DNA from: Pseudomonadota bacterium | GTDB lineage: Bacteria; Pseudomonadota; Gammaproteobacteria; Burkholderiales; Methylophilaceae | Reading direction: 5' to 3' | Assembly (NCBI GenBank): GCA_029549705.1 | Contig: JAKPIR010000119.1 | Span: 1-34,275 of the forward strand | DNA: 34,275 bases | Shown: positions 16,495 to 25,367 of the stretch, piece after piece | Layout: each line of letters begins with the position of its first letter | Position numbering within the stretch: position 1 is the stretch's first letter | The notes under the pieces: model-generated | What the model saw: the letters and a program-made list of their open reading frames with translations, nothing else | Databases searched by the model: none | Told to the model about the DNA's origin: nothing | Made by a program: the position numbers and the translations under genes

Positions 16495-17106
16495 ATGACA
16501 ACAGGCAATTTATTTATCATAACAGCGGCATCCGGTGCGGGTAAAACCAGCCTGATTAAGGCGCTACTAGCAAAAGATTCCCAATTAAAATTGTCTATTT
16601 CGCATACCACGCGCAAGCCTAGAGCCAGTGAAATAGACGGAGTAGATTATCATTTTGTTGATGATGCAACGTTTTTAAGCATGCTGGGTGAAGCGCAGTT
16701 TTTAGAAAGCGCACAAGTGCATGATGCACGTTACGGCACATCGCAGGCGGCGGTGGAAGGGCCACTAAAAGCAGGTTATGACTTAGTGCTAGAAATCGAC
16801 TGGCAAGGTGCAGAGCAAGTCCGCCGTTTGTATCCGCAAGCAACGAGCATTTTTATTTTGCCGCCTTCAATCGAGGCGCTAGAACGCAGGCTGACCGGGC
16901 GCGCGCAAGATAGTTCCGAGGTCATTGCTAAACGGTTGGCTGCCGCCCGCGAGGAAATGCGGCATGTAAGTGCGTTTGATTATGTTACAATCAACGATGA
17001 TTTTGACGTAGCACTTCAAGACATTAGCGCAATTATTCGCGCACAACGGCTTAGGGGCATTGCACAGTTGCAGCGTTACGCTAGCCTGATTCAATCACTG
17101 ACATAG
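16495..17106 (+). CDS. gmk: Guanylate kinase
   Basis: Gmk phosphorylates GMP to GDP with ATP. The 203-residue product starts [20 protein letters not shown] with the P-loop at about 11-18, followed by [22 protein letters not shown] (GMP-binding), [15 protein letters not shown], and [14 protein letters not shown]. The ORF track extends 38 residues further upstream to 16381, but that stretch runs out of the repeat element and has no Gmk homology; the ATG at 16495 gives normal family length. It heads a plus-strand run gmk-rpoZ-spoT-recG. Since GDP/GTP are substrates of SpoT-type enzymes, this linkage is functionally sensible. Confidence 0.96.
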   Translation: MTTGNLFIITAASGAGKTSLIKALLAKDSQLKLSISHTTRKPRASEIDGVDYHFVDDATFLSMLGEAQFLESAQVHDARYGTSQAAVEGPLKAGYDLVLEIDWQGAEQVRRLYPQATSIFILPPSIEALERRLTGRAQDSSEVIAKRLAAAREEMRHVSAFDYVTINDDFDVALQDISAIIRAQRLRGIAQLQRYASLIQSLT

Positions 17107-17144
17107 CACATTCAAAATTATTTAATTATTCATTAGGAAACACC

Positions 17145-17351
17145 ATGGCACGTATTACAGTAGATGATTGCTTAGACCAAATTCCAAACCGTTTTCAGTT
17201 AACGTTAGTGGCCGCTTACCGTGCGCGTCAATTACATAATGGGGCTGAGCCACTCATCAACACACAAGGCTTGCGCGATAAAACTACGGTTATTGCATTG
17301 CGTGAAATCGCCGCTGGTAAAGTAGGCGTCGAGATTTTACTGCCGCGCTAA
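17145..17351 (+). CDS. rpoZ: RNA polymerase omega subunit
   Basis: The 68-residue protein [30 protein letters not shown] is a textbook omega N-terminus; omega helps assemble the beta-prime subunit and forms part of a ppGpp binding site in proteobacterial RNA polymerase. It is preceded by TTAGGAAACACC as ribosome binding site. It lies 38 bp after gmk and 25 bp before spoT, the conserved gmk-rpoZ-spoT order. Slightly shorter than the E. coli protein (91 residues), as usual in betaproteobacteria. Confidence 0.97.
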   Translation: MARITVDDCLDQIPNRFQLTLVAAYRARQLHNGAEPLINTQGLRDKTTVIALREIAAGKVGVEILLPR

Positions 17352-17376
17352 TTGTTAAACGCGCGGTGAACATGTT

Positions 17377-19680
17377 ATGCCCAGAACCGCAAAACATTCT
17401 CAGGCGGATTCATCCAAAGCAGATTTAGAAAAATCAGCTTTAGCCATACTTTCACAAGCGCCTTTGCTGCCAGCTGACAGCGAAGATTCAGCACTCAGCT
17501 TACTCCTTAAACAATACCTCAAGCCTCAGGACGTGGCCCTAGTCCGCGAGGCTTATCGCTTTGCATTTGCCGCGCATGATGGCGTGGTGCGTAAAACGGG
17601 CGAGCCCTACATCACGCATCCTGTGTCTGTAGCTTGTATTTTGGCCGATTTGCACATGGATGTGCCGACTATTCTTGCGGCATTGCTACATGATGTGGTG
17701 GAAGATACCGCAATTACAGCTCAGGAAATTAAAGAAAAATTCGGCGCACAGGTTGCTGAATTAGTCGATGGGGTGACTAAACTCGATAAAATTGAATTTC
17801 AAAGTGCGAGTCAGGCACAGGCCGAAAACTTTAGAAAAATGTTGCTGGCCATGAGCCAGGATGTGCGGGTGATTTTAGTAAAACTGGCTGACAGACTGCA
17901 TAACATGCAAACACTCACCGCCATGAAACCTGAATCGCGTAAGCGCATTGCCAAAGAAACCTTAGAAATTTATGCGCCCATTGCTAATCGTCTTGGTTTA
18001 AATTTAATCTATCAAGAGCTTGAAGATTTAAGCTTTAAAGCGCTTTATCCTATGCGCTATCGTGTGCTAACGCAGGTGATTAAAGCCGCGCGCGGCAATC
18101 GCAAAGAAGTGATTAGCAAAATTCTGGAAAGCATACAAAATAAACTCAAAGAAGCTGGCATTGAAGCTGAAGTTACTGGCCGAGAAAAACATCTGTATAG
18201 CATCTATAAAAAGATGGCGGGTAAAACCAATTCATTTTCGCAAATTTATGATATTTACGGTTTTCGCGTGGTGGTGAAAGATTTACCAACCTGCTATTTA
18301 ACACTGGGTGCACTGCACGGGCTTTTCAAGCCGATTCCGGGTAAGTTCAAGGACTATATCGCCATTCCCAAAGCCAATGGCTACCAGTCATTACATACAA
18401 CGTTATTTGGCCCGTTTGGTACGCCGATTGAAGTGCAAATTCGTAGCATTGACATGCATAATGTGGCTAACGCAGGCGTAGCGGCGCATTGGTTATATAA
18501 GTCGAGTGATGCGGAGCTCACCGCACTGCAACAGCAAACGCATCAATGGCTGCAGCGGCTGTTGGAAATTCAAACGGAAAGCGTTGATTCTCTGGAGTTC
18601 TTAGAGCATATCAAGGTTGATCTTTTTCCTGATGAAGTTTATGTATTTACGCCCAAAGGTAATATTTTGGCCCTGCCACGTGGCTCAACGGCAGTAGACT
18701 TTGCTTATGCCGTGCATACCGATGTGGGCAATAGTTGTGTGGCCGTTAAAATCAATCAAGAATTGGCACCGCTACGTACAGAGTTAAAAAATGGCGATCA
18801 TGTGGAAATTATCACTGCGGCACTATCTAAACCGAATGCGGCTTGGCTAAATTACGTCAAAACAGGCAAAGCGCGTTCCCATATTCGGCATTATCTTAAA
18901 ACCATGCAGTCGGAAGAGTCGACCCACATTGGCGAACGCATGTTGAATCAAGCCTTGCGCGCCATGCATGTGGAGCCTTCAGCCGTAAAAGAAAAACAAT
19001 GGGATAAGCTCATTCGCGATTACAGTGTAAAAAATAAACAAGAAATTCTGACTGACATTGGCTTAGGCAAGCGGCAGAGTGTGATGGTGGCGCATCAACT
19101 ATTGGCCATTGATGAAAAACAGTCTGCGGACGCCACTGAAGGAGTGGTGAGCAAGCTTTTTGGTAGAATATTCGGCAAAAGTAATAAAAAGCCGCTTAAT
19201 ACCATTACCATTCGCGGTTCTGAGGGCATGAGCGTGCAGTTTGCCGCGTGCTGCCGGCCTATTCCCGGTGACCCGATTCTTGGTTTTATCAATAAAGACA
19301 AAGGCTTAATTATTCATACGCATGATTGCCCCGCCATCAGAAAATTTAGCTTGGACCCGGAAAAGTGGCTGGATGTTGAGTGGGATTCAGACAGCAAGCG
19401 TTTGTTTAAAGTAAATCTGAAGCTCGTTGCAGAGAATAAACCCGGCATGCTGGCGATGATTGCCGCCATTATTGCCGAGGCTGGCTCAAATATTGATAAT
19501 GTGAGCATGGAGGAATCTGACAACAGCGTATATACGGGGCTTAACTTTACCGTGCAAGTGCGCGACCGCGTGCATCTGGCAGAGCTCATGCGCGCCTTAC
19601 GCAAAGTACCCAATGTGGTTCGTATCAACCGCGCCAAAGGCAATTCAACGGCAAATGGCACACAGCAGGTTTCACAATAA
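17377..19680 (+). CDS. spoT: Bifunctional (p)ppGpp synthetase/hydrolase
   Basis: The 767-residue Rel/Spo homologue has an N-terminal HD hydrolase domain (RKTGEPYITHPVSVA with His81, LLHDVVEDT with HD at 105-106), a synthetase domain (about 280-400: YDIYGFRVVVKD, GKFKDYIAIPKANGYQSLHT), a TGS domain (about 410-470: DEVYVFTPKGNILALPRGSTAVDFAYAVHT), a conserved Cys region (FAACCRPIPGD) and a C-terminal ACT domain (about 690-755). The HD residues are intact, so hydrolase activity is expected; the synthetase core is also intact. It makes and degrades the stringent-response alarmone and follows rpoZ by 25 bp. Confidence 0.96.
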   Translation: MPRTAKHSQADSSKADLEKSALAILSQAPLLPADSEDSALSLLLKQYLKPQDVALVREAYRFAFAAHDGVVRKTGEPYITHPVSVACILADLHMDVPTILAALLHDVVEDTAITAQEIKEKFGAQVAELVDGVTKLDKIEFQSASQAQAENFRKMLLAMSQDVRVILVKLADRLHNMQTLTAMKPESRKRIAKETLEIYAPIANRLGLNLIYQELEDLSFKALYPMRYRVLTQVIKAARGNRKEVISKILESIQNKLKEAGIEAEVTGREKHLYSIYKKMAGKTNSFSQIYDIYGFRVVVKDLPTCYLTLGALHGLFKPIPGKFKDYIAIPKANGYQSLHTTLFGPFGTPIEVQIRSIDMHNVANAGVAAHWLYKSSDAELTALQQQTHQWLQRLLEIQTESVDSLEFLEHIKVDLFPDEVYVFTPKGNILALPRGSTAVDFAYAVHTDVGNSCVAVKINQELAPLRTELKNGDHVEIITAALSKPNAAWLNYVKTGKARSHIRHYLKTMQSEESTHIGERMLNQALRAMHVEPSAVKEKQWDKLIRDYSVKNKQEILTDIGLGKRQSVMVAHQLLAIDEKQSADATEGVVSKLFGRIFGKSNKKPLNTITIRGSEGMSVQFAACCRPIPGDPILGFINKDKGLIIHTHDCPAIRKFSLDPEKWLDVEWDSDSKRLFKVNLKLVAENKPGMLAMIAAIIAEAGSNIDNVSMEESDNSVYTGLNFTVQVRDRVHLAELMRALRKVPNVVRINRAKGNSTANGTQQVSQ

Positions 19681-19698
19681 ACGCCAGCTGAGCCACGT

Positions 19699-19727
19699 AC
19701 AGTAATGCATTAACCGGCGATTACTGT
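19699..19727 (+). other. Inverted repeat between spoT and recG
   Basis: ACAGTAAT and ATTACTGT form an 8-bp stem around 13 nt, ending 4 bp before the recG ATG. It lacks a terminator T-tract and covers the region where a ribosome binding site would sit; it could reduce recG translation or be an operator. Confidence 0.35.
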
Positions 19728-19731
19728 TTAT

Positions 19732-21771
19732 ATGACAGCTCTTTCAACGCTCAAATCGTTCAGCAAACCACTGCTGGCTAGTTTAAATAAGCTTGGTATC
19801 AGCCATTTGCAAGCATTGTTATTGCATTTGCCGCTACGCTACATTGACGAAACCCATATCACCGCAGTGAGAGACTTGCGTATTGGTGAGGCTTCATTAG
19901 TTGAGGGTATCATCGTGCATGCGGAAGTGGCATATAAACCCCGCAAAGCCTTGATAGCCCGATTAGAAGACGCAAGCGGGCAACTTACGCTGCGTTTTTT
20001 ACATTTTTATCCCAGCCAGATTGCAGCATTAAAAGAGGGGAACCGCATACGTGCTTATGGCGAGGTGCGCCATGGCTATTTTGGCTATGAAATGGTGCAT
20101 CCTACCTGTAAAGCCGCGAGTGAAAAAACAGTAGTAGCCGATACACTAACCCCAGTTTATCCCACCGTGGCGGGTTTAACTCAAGCGAGCTTACGTAAGG
20201 CTATCCATCTAGCCTTTACGCACGATACCTTGCAAGAAACCCTGCCAGCCAGCGTGTATGAGACCTTTCATTTTCCTAGTTTTGCGGCAAGTTTAAAGAT
20301 GTTGCATCAACCACCGGCCGATGCCGATTTGCAGCGTTTAGAAAATAAATCTACCCCGGCATGGCGGCGACTCGCGTTTGATGAGCTGCTCGCACAACAA
20401 CTTTCCATGCGTAAACACTACGCGCGCCGCCGAAGTGTGAATGCGCCGGCTTTTGCGCCCTCGAAAAAAATGGTTTCTGCCCTATTAAAAAGTTTGCCCT
20501 TTGCGCTTACGCAAGCCCAACAAAAAGTGGCGATTGAAATTGAGCGCGATTTAACCGAGCCTCATCCGATGCAGCGTTTGTTGCAAGGGGATGTCGGCAG
20601 TGGTAAAACCATAGTGGCCTGCATGGCGGCATTGCAGGCCATCGAAAATGGCTGGCAAGTGGCGCTGATGGCGCCGACTGAAATTTTAGCCGAGCAGCAT
20701 TACCAAAAAATGCTGGGCTGGCTCACACCACTCAATATTTCTATCGCTTGGCTTACAGGCAGCCAAAGCAAAAAGGAGCGAGAAGCCTCCCTGCAATCCA
20801 TAGCGGCCGGTAGCGCGCAGTTTGTAGTGGGAACGCATGCGTTGTTTCAAGAGACCGTACAGTTTAAAAAATTAGGCTTAGCGATTATTGATGAGCAGCA
20901 CCGCTTTGGTGTGCAGCAACGGTTAGCCCTACGCAAAAAAGGCGAACCAGAGCCGCACCAGTTGATGATGTCCGCTACACCGATTCCCCGCACACTTTCC
21001 ATGAGTTATTACGCCGATTTAGATGTTTCGGTGATTGACGAATTGCCGCCCGGCCGCACACCAATTGTCACTAAACTGGTTTCAGATGCGCGTCGTGACG
21101 AGATTTTGCAACGTGTACGTGAGGCATGTCTGGCGGGCAGCCAGGCCTATTGGGTGTGTCCGCTAATTGAAGAATCTGAAGCACTGCAACTTGCAACTGC
21201 CAATGACACCTATGCGCTAATGCAACAAGCATTCCCCGAGTTAAACATAGGTTTAATCCATGGCCGCATGAAACCCGCCGAAAAACAAGCGGTGATGGCG
21301 CAATTTAGTACAAACAGCTTGCAATTGTTGGTGGCCACCACGGTGATAGAAGTCGGCGTAGATGTGCCCAATGCCAGTTTAATGGTCATAGAGCACGCTG
21401 AACGCGCTGGCTTGAGCCAACTGCATCAATTACGAGGTCGTGTCGGCCGAGGTGCAGCAAAGAGCACCTGCATTTTGCTCTACCAAAATAAACTTTCTGA
21501 AACGGCGCGGGCACGCTTAAAAGTGATATACGAAAGTAATGATGGTTTTGCTATTGCTCAGGCTGATTTGAATTTACGTGGGCCTGGTGAGTATTTAGGC
21601 ACGCGCCAAAGCGGCGTGCCGATGCTCAAAATTGCTGATTTGAATCGTGACGAAAATCTGTTAAATATCGCTAAAAATATGGCAGATAGTTTAATTCAAC
21701 AACATCCGCAAGCCGTAGAAGCGCATTTGGCGAGGTGGATGGGTAGTGCGGAAGATTTGGTGAAGGTTTAA
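19732..21771 (+). CDS. recG: ATP-dependent DNA helicase RecG
   Basis: RecG remodels stalled replication forks and Holliday junctions. The 679-residue protein has the N-terminal wedge/OB region (about 40-150: YIDETHITAVRDLRIGEASLVEG), then SF2 helicase motifs: Walker A GDVGSGKT (about 287-294), TEILAEQHY, DEQHRFG (about 385-391), MSATPIPRTLS, and in the second RecA lobe VATTVIEVGVDVPNA and QLHQLRGRVGRG. The C-terminal RGPGEYLGTRQSG region is also present. Length is close to E. coli RecG (693). It follows spoT by 51 bp and is directly followed, after 3 bp, by an unrelated AT-rich gene. Confidence 0.96.
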   Translation: MTALSTLKSFSKPLLASLNKLGISHLQALLLHLPLRYIDETHITAVRDLRIGEASLVEGIIVHAEVAYKPRKALIARLEDASGQLTLRFLHFYPSQIAALKEGNRIRAYGEVRHGYFGYEMVHPTCKAASEKTVVADTLTPVYPTVAGLTQASLRKAIHLAFTHDTLQETLPASVYETFHFPSFAASLKMLHQPPADADLQRLENKSTPAWRRLAFDELLAQQLSMRKHYARRRSVNAPAFAPSKKMVSALLKSLPFALTQAQQKVAIEIERDLTEPHPMQRLLQGDVGSGKTIVACMAALQAIENGWQVALMAPTEILAEQHYQKMLGWLTPLNISIAWLTGSQSKKEREASLQSIAAGSAQFVVGTHALFQETVQFKKLGLAIIDEQHRFGVQQRLALRKKGEPEPHQLMMSATPIPRTLSMSYYADLDVSVIDELPPGRTPIVTKLVSDARRDEILQRVREACLAGSQAYWVCPLIEESEALQLATANDTYALMQQAFPELNIGLIHGRMKPAEKQAVMAQFSTNSLQLLVATTVIEVGVDVPNASLMVIEHAERAGLSQLHQLRGRVGRGAAKSTCILLYQNKLSETARARLKVIYESNDGFAIAQADLNLRGPGEYLGTRQSGVPMLKIADLNRDENLLNIAKNMADSLIQQHPQAVEAHLARWMGSAEDLVKV

Positions 21772-21774
21772 AAA

Positions 21775-22416
21775 ATGCACGATTTTGAGAATGAATATTT
21801 CTTTTTACTACAAGAGTACAAAAATGGTTTAGATAACCCAAACCCCGTGCCTGTGGACCCTCTAAATGAAATTCCGTTTACTCACAAAGCACTTGCTTTG
21901 GATTCTAAACCGTTCATGCTTTATGATAATTCACTAGAATATAAAGATGTAGCTGATTTTAAGCCACTTAATAGATTGCCTGAGATACTATTTCACGGTG
22001 GTGATTTAATTGTTAAAGAAGAATTAAGAAATGCAATATTGGCACTAGAAATACCAAATCTAGCAATGAATGCCATTAGTTTTATTGACTACAAAAAAAA
22101 TCAACATGATGGACTTTGGTATTTAGCATTTACTAAATTATTTTATGGTTGGGACAAAATAACACGCTTTAATAAAGCTGCTAAGATTTCTGGCACAAAT
22201 CCGCTCTATTCTCAGGCTAAAGGATATTCACTAAACTATTTGTTGCTAGCAAAAACACCACTACAAAATCGTCTGTTACTAAAACTGGATGAAGCAGGTG
22301 ACCACAATGTGATAGCGCATGAAAGTATTGCCTATCTTTTTAAAAAATCAGGTGTAATCGTTTTGCCCGCCAGTGAATATGAGAATTACGATCCCTATAA
22401 AAACGACCAAACCTAA
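21775..22416 (+). CDS. Uncharacterised protein, possibly an Imm11/DUF1629-like immunity protein
   Basis: The 213-residue soluble protein has no signal peptide or membrane helix. Its pattern (LPEILFHGGDLIVKEELRNAI followed by a beta-rich section with DGLWYLAFTKLFYGWDKI, and a second segment NVIAHESIAYLFKKSGVIVLP near the C-terminus) resembles the two 'vSe.lk..l' blocks of DUF1629/Imm11 proteins, immunity partners of polymorphic toxins. That match is from memory of the family pattern and is tentative. The gene begins 3 bp after the recG stop, with GAAGG inside recG's end as ribosome binding site. It is clearly more AT-rich than recG, suggesting acquisition. No toxin gene is nearby. Confidence 0.55.
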   Translation: MHDFENEYFFLLQEYKNGLDNPNPVPVDPLNEIPFTHKALALDSKPFMLYDNSLEYKDVADFKPLNRLPEILFHGGDLIVKEELRNAILALEIPNLAMNAISFIDYKKNQHDGLWYLAFTKLFYGWDKITRFNKAAKISGTNPLYSQAKGYSLNYLLLAKTPLQNRLLLKLDEAGDHNVIAHESIAYLFKKSGVIVLPASEYENYDPYKNDQT

Positions 22417-22871
22417 GCAAGCGTAGCGTAACTCACCCCAACCCTTAATTTTAACCCCATTATTTTGCATATTTTTACATATAAATGCTGCCAAATTCCG
22501 CCCGAGAGATTTTAATGCCTCTGCGAGGCGCATAAATACTGGCTTGGCGGGCAGGTCTAATAAAGGGCGTTGGTGGGGCTGAGCTTGAGATGATTTTGTG
22601 ACGGCAAGCGGAAACTCGCTATCGCTCATAAGACCGCAAGGGTCTTCCCCAACCTCGCTAAGTGCTGAAGCACTGAGTCGGTTGTGAGAGCCGCTTACAC
22701 ATGTGAATAGTGCATGACTTTCACCTTATTGATATCTACGCCACTATCATTGCGATCTTAGCGCGGCAATCTGCGGCGGTTATTTGTGGCACGCAATTAG
22801 ATTGCTTCAATGCGTTAGCTATGACCGTTATTGTATGAAATGCGGGCGATAACTTGTGGGATAATTAGCTT
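22417..22871. other. Intergenic region with family B repeat and no convincing gene
   Basis: About 455 bp without an accepted gene. It holds two small hairpins (GCCTC/GAGGC at 22517-22529; AAGACC/GGTCTT at 22630-22646) and family B copy 2. A 93-codon minus-strand ORF (22348-22629) overlaps the preceding gene and has no family resemblance I can name. The last 30 bp carry GATAAT near the ubiC start as a possible -10. Confidence 0.5.
22652..22688 (+). repeat. Family B hairpin element, copy 2
   Basis: The core CTCGCTAAGTGCTGAAGCAC then TGAGTC is flanked by CAACC and GGTTG, which pair. It matches copy 1 at 16290 in the core and in the right flank (GAGAGCC versus GAAAGCC), but the 5-bp outer stem sequence differs and remains complementary. 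Confidence 0.72.
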
Positions 22872-23420
22872 GTGAAAACTCAGCATCAACATGTTAAGCA
22901 TCGTAGCCGTTGGCTTAATAAGCCATTTGCGAGCGGCAGTTTTAGCGCTTGGCTAATTGAAACAGGTTCGCTCACAGCGCGTTTGCAATATCGTTATAAA
23001 CATTTCTCAGTAAAACCACTTGCCGTTAAGTATGCCAAACCTCTTCAAGATGAAGCGGTTTTACTGCATCAAGCAAGCCATAAAACCGCTTTAATACGTG
23101 AAGTGTTACTCATAGGTAATCATCAGCCAGTCGTATTCGCGCATAGTGTATTGCCAAGAGCTAGCCTGCGAGGCGCATGGAATGGGCTTGGCAGGCTAGG
23201 TAATAAACCGCTTGGTGCGACTTTGTTTGCAAATCCAAGAGTGAAACGTACGCCCCTGAGCTATAAGAAGCTATTCCCGAATCACGCACTTTACCGATCA
23301 GCAGTGTTTCATCTTGCTCAAAAACCGGCTTATTTATGGGCGCGGCGCTCGGTGTTTCATCTAAATTGCGCTAATATTTTAGTGACAGAAGTATTTTTAC
23401 CACAGTTATTAGACCAATGA
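22872..23420 (+). CDS. ubiC: Chorismate pyruvate-lyase
   Basis: UbiC removes pyruvate from chorismate to give 4-hydroxybenzoate, the ubiquinone ring precursor. The 182-residue protein shows the family pattern LIETGSLTARLQ near the N-terminus, REVLLIGNHQPVVFAHSVLP with the substrate-binding Arg, and LGRLGNKPLGATLFANPRVKR. The start is GTG; an in-frame stop lies just 6 bp upstream, so no earlier start is possible, and no strong ribosome binding site is visible. It overlaps ubiA by 4 bp, so the two consecutive pathway steps are translationally coupled. Confidence 0.92.
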   Translation: MKTQHQHVKHRSRWLNKPFASGSFSAWLIETGSLTARLQYRYKHFSVKPLAVKYAKPLQDEAVLLHQASHKTALIREVLLIGNHQPVVFAHSVLPRASLRGAWNGLGRLGNKPLGATLFANPRVKRTPLSYKKLFPNHALYRSAVFHLAQKPAYLWARRSVFHLNCANILVTEVFLPQLLDQ

Positions 23421-24298
23421 ATCTACAGCACCTCAACAAAAAAATTGATGCCTACGAGCGTTTGATGCGCCTAGATAAGCCTATCGGCATTTTATTGCTG
23501 TTGTGGCCAACGCTTTGGGCGCTGATTATTGCCGGGCAAGGCAAGCCGGATTGGATTATCGTACTCATTTTTATCACTGGCACGGTGTTAATGCGTAGCG
23601 CGGGTTGTGTGCTGAATGACCTTGCGGACCACCGATTTGATGGCTTAGTTGAGCGCACTAAACATCGCCCGCTGATTACCAATGAAGTGAGTAAAAAAGA
23701 GGCCTACTGGCTTGCCGCGGGCTTGTGTATAGCGGCCTTTGGTTTGGTGTGCCTGATGAACCGATTAACGATATACCTTTCAGTAGCCGCACTGTTTTTA
23801 GCTGCGACTTATCCACTCACCAAAAGGTTTTTTGCAATACCGCAGGCGTATTTGGGCATTGCGTTCGGCATGGGCATTCCGATGGCCTTTGCCGCCATCA
23901 CTGGTGGAGTGCCAAGTGTTGCATGGCTATTAATGGTAGCGAATGTTTTTTGGGCGATTGCATACGATACGGAATACGCCATGATTGACCGAGCTGACGA
24001 TTTAAAAATCGGCATTAAATCCTCAGCGATTACATTTGGCCGTTTTGATGTGCTGGCGGTCATGCTGTGTTATATGTTAACCATACTATTGCTTATCACT
24101 GCAGGCCAGCAACTGGCGCTTGGCTATGGATTTTATGGCGGGCTAGTAGCGGCCGTAGTAGTGGCAATACATCATTACGGCTTAATTAAAGGGCGCGAAA
24201 AATCGCAGTGCTTCAAGGCTTTTTTGCATAACAATTGGTTTGGTTTTGCCGCGTTTGCAGGGTTGGCCGTGCATTATTTGATGCAATATCAGCAATAA
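23417..24298 (+). CDS. ubiA: 4-hydroxybenzoate polyprenyltransferase
   Basis: UbiA attaches the polyprenyl tail to 4-hydroxybenzoate in the inner membrane. The 293-residue protein has about eight hydrophobic helices and both aspartate-rich motifs of the family: NDLADHRFDGLVERTKHRP (NDxxDxxxD) and YDTEYAMIDRADDLKIGIKS. RLDKPIGILLLLWPTLWAL is the typical first segment. Length matches E. coli UbiA (290). The ATG overlaps the ubiC stop (ATGA). No terminator is obvious in the 100 bp before rplM. Confidence 0.96.
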   Translation: MNLQHLNKKIDAYERLMRLDKPIGILLLLWPTLWALIIAGQGKPDWIIVLIFITGTVLMRSAGCVLNDLADHRFDGLVERTKHRPLITNEVSKKEAYWLAAGLCIAAFGLVCLMNRLTIYLSVAALFLAATYPLTKRFFAIPQAYLGIAFGMGIPMAFAAITGGVPSVAWLLMVANVFWAIAYDTEYAMIDRADDLKIGIKSSAITFGRFDVLAVMLCYMLTILLLITAGQQLALGYGFYGGLVAAVVVAIHHYGLIKGREKSQCFKAFLHNNWFGFAAFAGLAVHYLMQYQQ

Positions 24299-24332
24299 GC
24301 ATTAAATAGCGCACAAAAGCGCAACATAATGT

Positions 24333-24362
24333 TTGACAAACAACCACGCTTCAGCATAAAAT
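24333..24362 (+). promoter_or_regulatory. Promoter of rplM-rpsI
   Basis: TTGACA and TAAAAT are separated by 18 bp, followed by a GC-rich CCGCC stretch resembling the discriminator of stringently controlled ribosomal promoters. The predicted transcript has a leader of roughly 35 nt before the rplM ATG. Confidence 0.7.
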
Positions 24363-24402
24363 CCGCCTCTTAATTTTTTTAGCTCATAGTATTGATAAGA
24401 CA

Positions 24403-24831
24403 ATGAAAACCTTCTCAGCAAAGTCACACGAAGTGAAGCGCGATTGGTTTGTGGTCGATGCCACAGACTTAGTGCTAGGCCGTTTAGCTAGCGCGGTTGC
24501 ACACCGTTTACGCGGTAAACATAAAACTATTTATACACCTCACGTTGATACGGGTGATTATATTGTCGTAATTAACGCCGACAAATTAAAAGTAACGGGC
24601 AACAAGGGCGATGACAAACTCTATCATCGCCACTCAGGTTATCCCGGTGGTATCAGCACCACGACGTTTTCTAAAATGCAAGACCGTTTTCCAGGTCGTG
24701 CTTTAGAAAAAGCGGTTAAAGGCATGTTACCTAAAGGTCCATTAGGATACGCCATGATCAAAAAATTGAAAGTTTATGCTGGCGACAAGCACGAACATGC
24801 GGCACAACAACCGCAAGCATTGAAAATCTAA
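24403..24831 (+). CDS. rplM: 50S ribosomal protein L13
   Basis: The 142-residue protein is canonical L13: [52 protein letters not shown], and [13 protein letters not shown]13 is an early-assembly large-subunit protein. It is the first gene of the rplM-rpsI operon, with rpsI 9 bp after its stop, and has its own strong promoter at 24333-24362. In E. coli L13 represses this operon at its leader; whether the short leader here has the binding structure cannot be judged. Confidence 0.99.
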   Translation: MKTFSAKSHEVKRDWFVVDATDLVLGRLASAVAHRLRGKHKTIYTPHVDTGDYIVVINADKLKVTGNKGDDKLYHRHSGYPGGISTTTFSKMQDRFPGRALEKAVKGMLPKGPLGYAMIKKLKVYAGDKHEHAAQQPQALKI

Positions 24832-24840
24832 GGATAAAAG

Positions 24841-25233
24841 ATGATCGGTAAATATAATTACGGTACGGGCCGCCGCAAAAGTTCAGTAGCGCGCGTGTTC
24901 TTAAAATCAGGTAAAGGCAATATCGTTGTGAACGATAAGCCAGTGGACGAATACTTCTCACGCGTGACTTCACGCATGATTTTGCGTCAACCATTAGAGT
25001 TAACCAACAATCTTTCAAGCTTTGATATCATGGTAAACGTGATTGGTGGCGGTGAATCAGGTCAAGCTGGTGCAGTGCGCCATGGCATTACCCGTGCGTT
25101 GATTGATTTTGATGCTAACTTGAAAAGCGCGTTATCACATGCTGGTTTTGTAACCCGCGATGCACGTGAAGTTGAGCGTAAAAAAGTGGGCTTACGCAAA
25201 GCGCGTCGTCGTAAACAATTCTCTAAACGCTAA
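24841..25233 (+). CDS. rpsI: 30S ribosomal protein S9
   Basis: The 130-residue protein starts [21 protein letters not shown] and ends with the basic tail [16 protein letters not shown] that reaches the P-site t[22 protein letters not shown] lies in the middle. All are typical of S9. A clear AAGGATAAAAG ribosome binding site lies in the 9-bp gap after rplM. It is followed by a strong terminator at 25253. Confidence 0.99.
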   Translation: MIGKYNYGTGRRKSSVARVFLKSGKGNIVVNDKPVDEYFSRVTSRMILRQPLELTNNLSSFDIMVNVIGGGESGQAGAVRHGITRALIDFDANLKSALSHAGFVTRDAREVERKKVGLRKARRRKQFSKR

Positions 25234-25252
25234 TTTAAGGCGGATAGGTTTG

Positions 25253-25281
25253 AAAAAGGTCGCTTTAGCGGCCTTTTTTAT
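25253..25281 (+). terminator. Rho-independent terminator of rplM-rpsI
   Basis: AAAAAGGTCGC and GCGGCCTTTTTT form a GC-rich stem with TTTA loop and T-tract, 20 bp after the rpsI stop. The flanking A-tract would also allow some termination from the other direction. Confidence 0.9.
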
Positions 25282-25320
25282 TTTGTGTGCATTTTTATTT
25301 CAAGCTTACGTTTAAGTCTT

Positions 25321-25326
25321 TATAAT
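25321..25326 (+). promoter_or_regulatory. Candidate -10 of argC promoter
   Basis: A perfect TATAAT lies 42 bp upstream of the chosen argC ATG (25368). No good -35 is seen at 17 bp (TTTCAA at best). A transcript from here would start near 25333, at the TTG used by the ORF track, which supports the later ATG. Confidence 0.45.
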
Positions 25327-25367
25327 CAGTATTGATTCAATATATTCACCTCTATTTTTGGCAACTT

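Noticed and set aside
22348-22629. 93-codon minus-strand ORF overlapping the end of the immunity-like gene
   Set aside because: It has no family resemblance I recognise, its C-terminal part is antisense to another gene, and it spans hairpins; kept only as a note.
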